From Neopestalotiopsis rosae (Eukaryota > Ascomycota > Sordariomycetes > Amphisphaeriales > Sporocadaceae): DNA of 64,000 bases. Below are positions 44,813-56,097 of this stretch, piece by piece (the first letter of the stretch is position 1; every line of letters starts with the position of its first letter). The translations under genes and the position numbers were made by a program. Below the pieces are notes generated by a model that was not told the origin of the DNA, made no database searches, and worked only from the letters and a program-made list of their open reading frames with translations. The DNA lies in assembly GCA_023078685.1 (NCBI GenBank), contig JALGAS010000008.1, positions 1,550,001 through 1,614,000 on the forward strand, written 5' to 3'.

Positions 44813-45995
44813 TCACATCATAGCCATTAAAACGATGGCTGAGAGACTGACCGAAAGCATCGTCCGCACAGGTAGCTTTGCCGTCACAATCGCAGCATTA
44901 GAAGATGTTGGACTGACTGATGAGCTTTGTACAGCGGTTGACCCAGTTCCAGAAATGGTCGAGCCGGCCGAAGCGGTACTCTGTGTGGGTTGAGTTGTGT
45001 CCACGGATGATGACGGCAAAGATGACGAGCTTTGTACGGCAGTTGACTCAATTGTAGAAATGGTCGAGCCAGGCGAAGCGCCACTCCGTGTGGGCTCAGT
45101 TATTTCAATGGACGATGGCGGCAAAGGTGACGACGTGAGGGTATCTGGTGTAGTGATACTGACTTGCTCCGACCCTTCCATAGATACAGATGTCTCATAT
45201 ATCCAATCGGTCATGGTGTAGCCTCCAAACGCTGGACCACCAAAACCGTCGTTTGAGCAAGATTGAAAAACAGATTGGTCAGGAAATTGATCTGAATATG
45301 CGAGGTATATCCCATCGTCCCAAATACCAGTTCTCAACCCAAACCCAGACCCCCTTGCATTATATTTACCCGTCTGTGAAGGAAGCAGCGAATCCCAATC
45401 CGATTGTGGGTTTGATTGTAAAGCTACTGTGCCAGTAGTAGTGTCTGTGGCCGCTGCGCAATAAGCCTCGGACCAAGTATATGAATCGGCCCATACAACG
45501 AATGGGTGAGGGAACGCCCTGTCTTGCTCGTCAGTCGTGCAGTCCAGGATTTTTTGGGGGCAGTGGTAATTTACAGTGTAGTCGTATGTGTCTTGCCTTG
45601 TCTTGAATATGTAATGGTCTCAATGCGGGTGCCAGCGTCATTGGTGGGAGAATCTGGGTAATTTATCAATGTTGTGGTTGAAGTTGTATCAAGTACTGTG
45701 TTTATCACAGTAACAATTGTCTGCGTTAGTGTGATCGTGTCGCTGCCGTAGTGGGGGAAATCATTATCAACGCCTATATCGCCACCGTCCTCTGTCCACG
45801 CAAATACCGTTGCGATATCGTCGCCGTGAAAATAACAGTCTTCACATGTATCCCCAAAGACGCAATAGGCGGCTGTCGTGCTTTTAGCATCGTATCTGTG
45901 CGCATCACTGTAGCAAAGTACTGACTTCGAAAGTATGATAACACCCATAGAGCGCTCCACCACGAGACAGACAGTGCGAACATAGCTTTTCGCAT
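44813..45995 (-). CDS. Secreted, probably GPI-anchored Ser/Thr-rich surface protein
   Basis: The model has three exons (45926-45995, 45575-45872 and 44813-45518) and gives 357 aa. Introns are 53 bp (GTCAGT donor, GACAG acceptor) and 56 bp (GTAAAT donor, CTGAC branch, GACAG acceptor). The second intron removes an in-frame TAA. Exon 1 encodes a signal peptide (MRKAMFALSVSWWSALWVLS). The middle is a Cys-containing domain (AYCVFGDTCEDCYFHGDD, then FGLRTGIWDDGIYLAYSD), followed by two 35-residue Ser/Thr-rich repeats and a C-terminal hydrophobic tail (MLSVSLSAIVLMAMM) after small residues, as in GPI-anchored cell wall proteins. No catalytic family is recognised. It is divergent from the membrane protein gene at 46595, 600 bp away. 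Confidence 0.7.
44922..45131 (-). repeat. Two tandem 105-bp repeats (35 codons each)
   Basis: The word GAGCTTTGTAC and its surroundings recur at 44922 and 45027. The units encode the Ser/Thr-rich stalk of the surface protein (STAVQSSS, GSTIS and TEPT/TTQPT). Because the unit is a multiple of three, copy-number change would keep the frame. Confidence 0.7.
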
Positions 45996-46594
45996 GATGA
46001 CCCGTCTGGATTATTTGTTCGTGCTGCTTTGTGCGAACACACAAAATCCAACCAAGTGATCGGCCGAAACACTGGTCAGTGACAAAACTGGTCTTGGGCG
46101 GTTGGTCCTTGGTTTGGAAGAATTTTTTGAACTACAAAACTCACAAGACTTATGAATAAAGTTGAGAATACACCGCGGCAGAAAAGTGTTGATAACCCTT
46201 TTGTTGCTACGCCCCATCACAACCCCGCGCGAACAGATCAAACAGTCAGCCGTGGCAAATGAAAGTATGCCATGTGACTGCACCAGGAACGTGATGATTG
46301 GAGACAAGGTAACTGTGCCGATTTTGCAGTGTGATTGTCCAATGATAGATGTGCCCGACGACGCGCGCTGTGCGGCTCAGGTAAAGCGAGATCACCGCCA
46401 CTTGCAACCCAATTGATTTAGCGTGATCCTGTGTCGCAGGCAGACTTTTGCTTGGCGACAGCCTTATCGAGTATTTGGTCATCCTTGCCACCGGACTCTT
46501 CAAGAGGCTCCTTTGCAGGTGTCAAGGTTTGAAGTTTGAACTCATTTACTATGTGCCGAGTTTCTTCGTTGCTACCCACGCAGTAAACCCCGAC
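45996..46594. other. Shared promoter region of two divergent surface-protein genes
   Basis: This is a 600-bp spacer between divergent starts. Short ORFs only; no motif is recognised. Confidence 0.45.
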
Positions 46595-48509
46595 ATGTCG
46601 CGCAGTAGGCGACATTCAAAATGGTCCAATACTTGGCTACAGTCAAGTATACAAGTCCTCAACATATTGCTATTGGTCTGGATCATCATTTGGATTGAGT
46701 ACGGCTTCCGAGCGATCTCAAGGTCGAACCAGAAGCAGTCTCTTCAATCGTTCGACAAGATTGACATCAGCATGCGTCTCAGTATTCTCAGATTGATTCA
46801 AGCGGTGCTCTCAACCTTGACCACGTTCTCGCTCCAGGAATGTTTTCAGCTCTTGCAATGGTCATTCATCAGCAGATCCGGCCTCTCATTCCCGGATCTC
46901 CTCAGCATTTCCCCCACGACAGGTAGTCTAGGTTTAACAAGGCTAATATTTGCATCCAAATGCAATACTTCCACCAGATTATGGGCAGTGCTAAGGTAAG
47001 CTCTTGAAACGGACCACAGCACCGCCCACGTACACGGACAGACTTATGATTTTGCCAGAGGGTTTCTATTGGTCACCATATGGGTTGCTTCTTTGGTTTT
47101 GTTTTGTGAGTTTTGTTCTGTCAATGTACAACGGGCGACATTATGCTGATAGGAATAAGTCAATACCTCAATCGTGGAAATCTTTGACACCTCGACCACA
47201 TATAATGCCACTGCAGGGATGGGGCCGTTCAATGGATCCCTTGTGGCGCCGTTCATCAGCTATATCAACTCCAAATACCCGACTTTCCCTTACACCTACT
47301 ACGGTCCGATTTATAACCTTGTGAATAACCCTGCATGGGCAGTGACAGCAAAGCCCTTATTCTGTGAAGGAAGCGAGTGCTATTCGTATTTCCTCAACGG
47401 AGGTGTTATGATGAGCACACCCTGGTTGCCTTTGGGCTATGATGATTTCCCATTAGCACGCCTCGCAAATATTCCGTCTATCCGAATAGAGTTCTTTGAA
47501 CAGCCAATATCGTTTCATGACGCCGATTGCGAAACTTTCGGAGAGGACAACGTCCTGATCGCAGCTCGCCTCTGTCTCACAGAGCCGGCTCCAGGCCGAA
47601 TTGAAGCGGGTTAGTGGATCACTTATTGTTCTGTTTCGATCGAACTCGTGCTGATGGCGAGTTGCAGGTATTTTCGTCTGTCAAAGTGGTGTTGATGGAG
47701 ACGGGTGTCGAACTACCGAATCCAGCCAGGAATATTTACCCAATATAACGACCAGCGTTCAGTTCTTCCAACTGCAAGCTACAGTGATTGCAGCACGGTC
47801 AAACTTCAGCATCATGGAAGTCCAGCCTTCGGAATCATATACTTCCGTAGAAGTTGATCTTCTAGACTACAAGGCTGCGCTCAACTGGCTACTCAACTTC
47901 ACAGCGGCTGGAATCCCGGCACCATCCTCTATGGTGGAGCTCTTTTGGACCGACAAGGATGCCATGCGCGACCCGGCCTATTACGCGATATTATCACAAA
48001 ACTTTCAAAGTATTCTTGCATTTCCGTTCTGGTTTTTCAACGCCAATAATTATGACAATCTCCAACTGCAATCAGAAACTGTCATTACAACTTTGCCCCC
48101 AGAGTTCTACACCCAAGTGGATATCGTTAAGCCATATAGCATGTTGAATGTTGACCGGAGTATGCTGTACCTATTCGTGGCACTTCAAGGAACAGCTATG
48201 CTGTTCTGTATAGGGACTTTGGGCTGGGTATGGATATGCGCTGGTCCCCTCCCGATGATCTCTTCGTTTCCACTGTTCGATCATTCAGTCAAGGCCAAGT
48301 CCACCTTCATCCCGGACCTCGGTAATATAGACCAAGCAGGCGACGGTGACATCTTGAAAGCCCTCTCCAATCGAAAGGCTGAGCTCAAGTTAGCCTCATC
48401 TGAGCTGCAAGATATTCCTCTCAAAACTATTCCTGGATCTCAGAGCCGGAGTCAAGCCGATGCTGGACGATTAAAGAGAGTCGTCGCGGTTCGAAGGGGA
48501 ACACTTTAG
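46595..48509 (+). CDS. Membrane protein with large exposed domain, unknown function
   Basis: This protein of 579 aa has four exons: 46595-46995, 47059-47105, 47160-47609 and 47668-48509. Introns are 63, 54 and 58 bp with GTAAGC, GTGAGT and GTTAGT donors, and the total is in frame. A basic N-terminus leads into a membrane helix (VLNILLLVWIIIWIEYGF), with a second hydrophobic segment across the exon 1-3 joins (LLVTIWVASLVLF). A large domain follows with several N-glycosylation sequons and cysteines (NATAGMGPFNGS, CEGSECYSYFLNGG). A last membrane helix (LQGTAMLFCIGTLGWVWICA) precedes the SSFPLFD block and a basic tail. This layout is common among uncharacterised fungal plasma-membrane proteins. 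I assign no function. Confidence 0.75.
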
Positions 48510-48689
48510 AATGTGAACAGGTACGGAATCATGGCAATATCAGTGGGTACAAAACCTCAATTGCTCGACTTAGTTGGATCAATATGATACACATCACAAA
48601 TATGCTATCTTTGTAACGTCAAATGCCCGCTACCATTTACCGATTAACGCCTTCGTAATATCTCTTGCTGCAGAAGCAACCCATGCTTC

Positions 48690-49972
48690 TTACTTCCATC
48701 TTAGAACTGCCTTCAAGGTTTTTCCACTCTTGGTATCGTCTATGGCTTGTTGGAAGTCTTCGATGTCGTAGACAGATACGATGTGTTGTATAGGGTAGCG
48801 GCCATTAGCATGTTCTTGAATGAGAACTTGGATAAGCTGTGTTCTTGTTAGCAAAGCGCGATATTCCATGGCAAAGCAGAAAAGCTAACCTCTTTGGGGA
48901 GTGAATCACCCTCGCAGCAGCCAGAATACTGCTTGCCATGAATCAGGAGTGCAAAAATATCAATGGCCACCGTTTTGCCGGGCTGTAGTCAATTAGTTAC
49001 TTGCTCATTGGATGATTGTTTGTTCTCTGAGCTGATGGTACTTACAGAAGGTGCACCAACTGACACCGCCTTGCCTCGAGTACCCAGTGCTTCGATCATC
49101 TTCCCAACGACCGCAGGTACACCTGTACAGTCGAGAGCGTAATCGACACCATTGGGTGGGCACATTTCTTGAATTTTGGTTAGAATATCGGGGTCATTTC
49201 CCAGGATTGTATCGGTTGCTCCAAGCTTCTTGGCGAGATCCAAGCGTGTCTGCATTAGATCGATAGCAATAATCCGTTTCGCGTTGCGGATCTTTGCCGC
49301 CATGATTGCGCTCATCCCCACCGCACCCGCACCAAAGATTGCAACTGTAGAGTTGGGTTGAACATCAAGAGTGTTGAGGACAGCACCTGCTCCAGTCTGG
49401 AAACCGCATCCAAGGGGAGAAAAGAGGGCGAGATCAGTGCTTGGATCCACCTTTACCAAGCTCGACTTGTGCACGGCTGCTTGTCGTGCAAAAGAGCTCT
49501 GGCCAAAGAAACTGCTGTACAGTGACTGTTCGCCTTGGGCACCTTTGAGGCTCAAGCTACAGGAGCCATCGGCTCTCTTTCCGCCAAAGTTCAGTGGAAC
49601 CCATGTTTGGCAGTATGCCGGGTGGCCAGAAGTACATTGCGAACAGGTCTCGCAGTGTGCAAATGAAAGCAGGACCTTGTCACCCTTCTGTACATTTTGG
49701 ACGTTTTTCCCGACACTTAATACCACGCCAGCACCTGATTTGTGTCAACAGAATATCCAACTGGGTGGGATGTCCGAATTACCTTCATGGCCGAGGACGG
49801 CAGGTGCAGACGCTGGAAGTGTACCGTTGGCACATGATAAATCCGTATGGCAGATTCCAGTTGCATGGATCTCGATCAGTGCTTCATCATCATTGATGTC
49901 GTGTACTGATACCTCTTGCAATGAGAAAGGACCATTGATCTCGTTTAGAACTAGAGCTTGGGTGGTTAACAT
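48690..49972 (-). CDS. Zinc-dependent alcohol dehydrogenase (aryl/benzyl-alcohol type MDR)
   Basis: This protein of 372 aa has four exons: 49783-49972, 49046-49734, 48890-48982 and 48690-48836. Introns are 48-63 bp, in frame. The catalytic zinc site is GICHTD (Cys41) and LGHEG (His62, Glu63). The structural zinc loop is CETCSQC plus a fourth Cys in GHPAYC. The NAD-binding motif GAGAVG and the acidic residue in AIDLMQTRL suggest preference for NAD over NADP. QTGAGAVLNTL is typical of class-III/benzyl-alcohol-like members. It oxidises or reduces alcohols and aldehydes; the physiological substrate is unknown. It lies 180 bp from the convergent end of the membrane protein gene. Confidence 0.93.
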
Positions 49973-52574
49973 GGTGGCAGGATGAGAGATTTATAAGTTG
50001 CTTGATGTGGGAAATACAATGTCTGTCATAAAGAATAAGAAGGTGAAAATAAACTTCAACAGGACGTCGTCTACTTCTTTATAGTTTGGCCCAGGCCGAG
50101 CCGCTCGCCCTATTTGTGTCTTTGTGGAGGAGGAGGCCACTAGTCAAAGTACTTGAATCATTAGTTTCGAGGATCTGTCAATATAGCGACATGTCTCCAT
50201 TCTCGCTGATTACATAGCTGACAGTGCGGAGCTTCACGATTTCAGCTGCCAAGACATTAGCTAGATGCAAATATCGATTCTTTGTGTAACATTTCTTCGC
50301 TGTCCGTGGCCGACGATGGTGGCTATTCTACCAAAATTTGCACCTGAGGATCATGAATTCCGCGTTCCAACCATCGTTTTTCGCTCACGGGAATCATTCT
50401 CGGGAGCTAGAATATGCATCATCTCTGAATCAGGTAGAAGATTGCGATGATAGCATAAAACAGCACACTCGCTTCTCATGGTGGAATGCTCGAAGTTCCA
50501 AAGGCTGACTAGTGAATCTGCCGTATATAAATACCGTTTCCTTGCCGTGAGTGTTTCCCGATCCGTAGATCTTAGTTCACCCCGCGTGGGGCGGGGGTCA
50601 GGTGACTCCATTTCCCCAGATTTGTCAAGCGAACCTGTCAAAATTCGTCTATTATAATGATCTGGAATCGGAATCATTGAACTTATTTTTAGTCAAATCT
50701 ACAGTGACTAACCCAATGCACAGCATAATTCCACGTGGCTTGTTTGACGGTACTTTGGGAACCCACGTAGGGAGGGCAATACAACTGTCAACCCAATGAC
50801 ATCACAGTATTTTAGAGTGGAACATTTCCGATTTTACCACAGCCACAATCACTCGACCTAGAGGGAAACCACCCATCACACTCCAAGCCACTCAACGTTT
50901 CATAGGAGCCAGTATACGTGACTTGTGAGAAGCATGATATGATTAAAGTTTTGATTAATCAACTATCTGCTTGTTGCTTGCTTAAATGCTTGTTGGATCC
51001 GCCCTATTCGTTCGCGTGGAGAATGCAGTACTTGTTATAATTCTCAACGTCGATCAGCTCGAACCGATTGCTGTCTCGTCCTTGTGTTGCTGTTGCAGCG
51101 AAGCAGGCGCGTCGTTGCTCAAGAGTAGTCAAGTCAAATCTGGGTGCCCTTGATTGACTACGACAATTAACGCAACAACATGGCAGTCTTCTTTTCAGTG
51201 CGCGATGCCAATACCCGTTCGTTGCTGCACTTATGGTAGAGGTTCGAATTGTGACAGCAATGCTTGATTGAGGGAATGTTCCTCACGCCTTGCTCATTGG
51301 CAAGTACTGTCAACCTATGATGCCTGCAAAAGCCTGAGAAACCGTATTATGACTGCCTAGGTACACATCACAGATTTCTGGGAATGATTCTCTTAGATTG
51401 GCAGTAGTATCAGGGGAACGTATGTAGGCAAAAAGGACAAGCTTGGTTTTAGTGTACCTACTGCCAACATATTCGACAGCCAGGAGAAGCACTAAGGTTG
51501 TGCGCTGAGGCACTGCAGGCAGGGACCCCGCGTACCATTCGCTGATAAAAGCCTCAAAAATTGAAGCGATCCAATCACTTCAATTGACCGGGAATGTATC
51601 ATAGTACTTACGGAAACAAACGAAGAAAAACAAAAGGAAAACAAAACTGCGTATGTATCGCAGATTGTGCATACAAAATCGCTGTGCCCTGTGCCGAACT
51701 TCTAGAAGCTGGGCTAGCTTCCCCGGCGAGCCGACCCCCGTAGCCCTGCCTCTAAATTCTTCAGAGCACGGTGCCGCACCAAGAATTCATGACATTGATG
51801 AGCAATGTAGAAATATGAGCAAGGTCTTTCAAGTCTTTCAAGTTGTCTGCTTGTCACCTGGTTTCGCATGAACAATTCAGAATCAAGAGCGTAGGTAAAT
51901 GTTCAACAGGTTCTTTGGCTTGCACACCCATAGCCGCTGTCTGCACAAAACACCTATTCACCACCATTCGATGCTCTTCAGGAGGTGACGCCTGATTTGT
52001 GTATGCTATAGAATTTCGTCGACGCGACCCTCAAACCGTGCTTACGCGATGCAACCAAATCGTATTCGTGCATTGATGCATCTGACCTTCCCATAATCAT
52101 GCAGCCTCGACCAAATCTGTCGAAATCATGGGGAAGGCAATTGCCGGGCAATTGCCGCTGCACATGCCTGTACAGGTCGTACGGGCACCAAGCACCAAGG
52201 GCAGCTCGGGGATGTCGGATCCCATGTGTCGATCCTCCCCGTATTGATCCCTGAACCAGAGCGGCATTCACTCCACTGGACCCCTGGCAGAGTTGCACTG
52301 GCGTGGCCCGAGTTTGAAACATCTAATTCTCCTCGAACCGGCGAAATCGTCTACTCGGAACAAGAAGCTGCAAATGTTGTCAATATACAACGGTTGCATT
52401 CACCCCTGATGATCTACATGCTGATCGTGATCGTATGGGCAATCGTAAAAGGACTATATGTAGGTACGTCTGACATGCAAATGCAAGCAGACTCTAGGAA
52501 TTATCAATCACTTCCAGGTGATTCTTCTTTCCAAGTGCAAAGATTGTTTGTAAAAGCACCAGCAGTGAGAAAGC
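49973..52574. other. Long intergenic region, no supported gene
   Basis: These 2.6 kb are between the ADH and GH16 starts. ORFs up to 156 codons occur, but none has an ATG with protein-like composition or splice support. It probably holds two promoters, and perhaps decayed sequence I cannot identify. Confidence 0.5.
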
Positions 52575-53348
52575 ATGGCCAAGCAATTTGTCTTGGGCTT
52601 GATGTTCGCCTTGGCGATAGCATCACCAGCATCATCCATCCGCGAGCGCGAACTCAAGAAGCGCGCCACTACCCTCATTCCAGACACGAGCTTTAGCTCA
52701 CAGGAAACCTTTGAGTCGTACTTTTCCTACAACTACCCATGGGGCGACACTCATAACGGCGCTGCATTGATGCAGGAGTCGCAAGTCACCATCATTCATG
52801 ACGCCTATCTGCAGCTACAGTCCAACTACACCGGACCCCAGGCCGATGATAGCAGCCTGACCTATGTCTCGGGGACAGTATACGCCAAGCAGACATTCGC
52901 AGTCGAGGCCGGCGGCGGATTGGATTTCCAAGCAAACTTTGTCGCGCCCGTCGCCGAGGGCTGCTGGCCCGCCTTCTGGCTGACCGCCACCGAAGGCTGG
53001 CCGCCCGAGATCGACCTGGCCGAGTGGAAGGGCACCGGCAAGATCTCCTTCAACACGTTCAACACGAGCTCCGAGGTGGCCGCGACCGACGTGACTTACC
53101 CGACCCCGACGACGGCCTGGCACACCATCCTGGTCGAGCTGCGCGCCGAGGACGACGGGACCACGGTCAAGGCCAACTTTTACATGAATGGCGAGCTCAT
53201 CACTACCCAGTACGGCAATGACTATGTCGGCGCCGGATTCTACCTCATCATTGACTATCAAATGTTGGGCAGCAGTGGAAGTAGTGGTCCTACAGACACT
53301 ACCTACTTCGATGTGCAGTATTTGAGCGTCACTAGCTACAACCCATAG
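52575..53348 (+). CDS. Secreted GH16-family glycoside hydrolase
   Basis: This single-exon protein of 257 aa has a signal peptide (MAKQFVLGLMFALAIASPAS) and a Lys-Arg Kex2-type site at residues 29-30. The catalytic motif of family 16 is clear: PPEIDLAEW, with nucleophile Glu145, Asp147 and acid/base Glu150. It is framed by GCWPAFWLTATEGW and a C-terminal beta-jelly-roll strand (TYFDVQYLSVTSY). GH16 enzymes cleave or transfer beta-1,3(4)-glucans; closely related fungal forms act on beta-glucan or cell-wall cross-links. Substrate specificity cannot be read here. It ends 141 bp from the convergent P450 gene. Confidence 0.9.
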   Translation: MAKQFVLGLMFALAIASPASSIRERELKKRATTLIPDTSFSSQETFESYFSYNYPWGDTHNGAALMQESQVTIIHDAYLQLQSNYTGPQADDSSLTYVSGTVYAKQTFAVEAGGGLDFQANFVAPVAEGCWPAFWLTATEGWPPEIDLAEWKGTGKISFNTFNTSSEVAATDVTYPTPTTAWHTILVELRAEDDGTTVKANFYMNGELITTQYGNDYVGAGFYLIIDYQMLGSSGSSGPTDTTYFDVQYLSVTSYNP

Positions 53349-53489
53349 GGTCTTTATGATGAGATATGAAAGAATACTACGTTATTGCAAATCATTAGTC
53401 ATTATCTGTTCTCTTTATGTTGCATCTGAAGAGTCTTCCCACAGTATACCTCGAACCTCGTCAGTACGAATAGCATCGGCTTACTGTCT

Positions 53490-55263
53490 TCACATGCCGT
53501 TCTCCTTCTTCTCGATAAAGACATCAAGACCCTCTTGAACTACAAAGAACGATGCATGGGCCTTGAGCGGTTGGTCTGGGTGTACTAGCTCAAAGTTGAA
53601 GTCGCGTAGCAATCTTGGGATCACCTTGTTGATCTCGAGTAGCGCCAGGTTGCGGCCAATACAAACGTGCGCGCCGCCTCCAAACTGCACAAAATCAGCA
53701 TTGCGTCTACGGAGTCTTGGCCATCTGGCATTTGCAAGGAAGGCGATTCGACGCCACTTACCTGAAACATGAATCTATCCATCTTCTTTGCCAATTCCTC
53801 GTCTTCCAACCATCGCTCTGGTCGAAACACATCGGCATCTGTTCCAAAGATCTCCTTGTCGCGATGCAAAACCCAGCCGTTGACCGCAACACGAGTGCCG
53901 CCCGCCAAGAATACACCGTCCAGCTCTGCACCATCCTTGGGTACATGTCTCGTGATGTTGAGTCCAACTGCGGGGCGCAGGCGCATGGCTTCTCTCAGAC
54001 ATGCCTGGAAATATGACAAATTTAGCGCTTGGATGTATTCAACATTGCCATCTCTGGGAATACTGCCTTCAGCCATCGCAGTCTTCAGCTCGTCTCGCAA
54101 GCGAGTGAGGATACCTGGCACGGAGAGAATATAGTGAAAAAAAGACTGCATCGTTGACGCCGTCGAATCCGAGCCAGCAAAACTGCTGAGCGTCAGTCTC
54201 TATACTGTGCGAGAAGTCCACAGGTAGACTGCCGACTATTCGAAAAGGCAACAAAACAAAACTCGACTCACATGGCCCCATGCGCAACGGCAAACACATC
54301 GCCCTCGCCGAATCCACTGCCCTCCTTGAGATGCCCCTTGATCAAACTGCCCAGAAGATCACGGCGACCATCCTTAGCAGCTCCCTCGGCATTTTCATCA
54401 AAAGGTTTGCGCTTCGAAAGTTCATCCATTGCGGTCCTCGTGATAAGGGAATTCCCCGGATTCAACGCCGGCACATACTTCCACAAGGGATTTCGTCGCA
54501 GCACGTAATCCAACACTGGAATCTGACCCACCAGACCATTATACGTCTGGCTATCGTCAATCGTCTTGATGGCACTCTCGACATCGCATCCCGCCGCCAA
54601 GAAGCCAAAGGACCGGGAGAAAGCCACCTCGCCAAGCACATCAAAAGCGAAATAGTGAAGCCAAGCCCCAAGGTCGACTTTTCCCCTCCCGCCGACACCA
54701 TCCAGAAGCGGCGTCGACTTGTCAACGTCAGAATGGACGGCGGCGCAAAACTCGCCGAGCCGCGCGACAAACAGGTCAATGGTATCGTCGATAAAGGGGC
54801 TCAGCTGCCGCATGGCCGCCATGGAGTAGGGCACATTGGCCACGCGCTTCTTGACGGCGTGCACATCCTCGCGAATCTCGGTAAAGATGTCGGGGTTCTC
54901 GGGCGGTGGGAAGACGGCGTAGAAATCCGTCTTGTAAAAGCCTTTGCCGGCGGAGAGAATGGTTCGCGCCGCTTGGGGCGAGGCAAATGAGACCTCGTCG
55001 GGAGCTATCCGGACGACGGGGCCGTACTTTTGGTGCAGCGCGATGAAGTCTAGATGGGTATGGCCTCGGGCGATGGAGATGAATTTCCATGTACGGGAGA
55101 AGGAGGCAAGAAATGGGCCTGGAAAGTGTCGAAGCGGAGATGAATATCGTTTCCAGGCGGCCCTCACGAACCACAGACTAACGAGGAAGACGAGAGGGTT
55201 CGAGGTCACTAGAGCGACCGCAGATTGAATGGTCATGTGGACGAGTGATAGGTATTTAGACAT
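53490..55263 (-). CDS. Cytochrome P450 monooxygenase
   Basis: This protein of 536 aa has three exons: 54272-55263, 53762-54185 and 53490-53684. Introns are about 86 and 77 bp. A hydrophobic N-terminal anchor (ALVTSNPLVFLVSLWFV) precedes a proline-rich hinge (PLRHFPGP). The I-helix is FAGSDST, the K-helix ExxR lies in ACLREAMRLRP, the PERW block is FRPERW, and the heme loop is FGGGAHVCIGR with the heme ligand Cys480. All core P450 residues are present, so the enzyme should be active at the ER with a reductase partner. The first intron ends in CAGCAG, a tandem acceptor, so two isoforms differing by one residue are possible. The start at 55263 precedes a second Met at residue 10. Substrate unknown; the fold suggests a fungal secondary-metabolism or detoxification P450. 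Confidence 0.93.
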
Positions 55264-56097
55264 TGTCAAATATATTTATTTTGTTACAAGTGTCGATGAA
55301 AAAATCAGAGCTTCGCTGGGAACGGAGGTCGTCGAAGATCGAAACGTCCTGCTTGGATTAAAGAGAAGTCCAACGGCCATTGAATGCCAGGGAACTACTC
55401 GCAACCATTTTCTATCGACGATTGACACTTTCATCATGTAACTCCATATACATCCGAGAAAGATGGTGCGGACTTAGCTCATTGAAAGACTAGTGTACAA
55501 CTGAGCGCCCGATAAGACACCCGCTATACGAAATGTAGACGACCTGTGGTGCTTCCTTCTTCCTGAGTGGTGGTTACTCAGATCTTATTAACCGGCATGA
55601 ACACCCAGCATCCAATTAGAACATGCCCTTTGAAAATTGGTCAGCCAACAGTCATATGCCCCTGCTTCTTGGAGAACGTGGAGTGTGGAGTAATGCATCT
55701 GACGTTGAGGCTGACTGATCTATTCTGGTTCGAATATGTCATATCAGTCCGTACTTGATGGGCACCATGCAAGTACATGTATCTCCTATTGGTACTCGTC
55801 GCCATCCATTTCTGGCCGCCATGCCTATTTCTGCAAAGTTCAATCTTGGTATCCAGCCACATGGGATGAGATATTGAGACTTGAGACTTGGGGTAGCGTT
55901 CATCGCGGGGTTACACGTATACCAGTGCTTCGGGTGCGGTGGTCGGCAGGTCTAGAATGGATATACGGAAATATGCGAGAGCTCGGCATCAAAGATGTGA
56001 AAGTGTTTGGTATGATGATGCTGGACAGGAGGCCATTGTGGCCGAAAGACAGGCTGGTTACGGCCTAAACTTTTGCTCACGTACTTGTCGAATGCAA
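55264..56097. other. Intergenic, no supported gene
   Basis: This is the upstream region of the P450 gene and the 3' flank of SPO11. A 110-codon ATG frame at 55736-56068 shows no domain and is not accepted. Confidence 0.45.

Noticed and set aside
55736..56068. 110-codon ATG frame between the P450 and SPO11 genes
   Set aside because: No domain, no splice sites, and residue composition like random translation.
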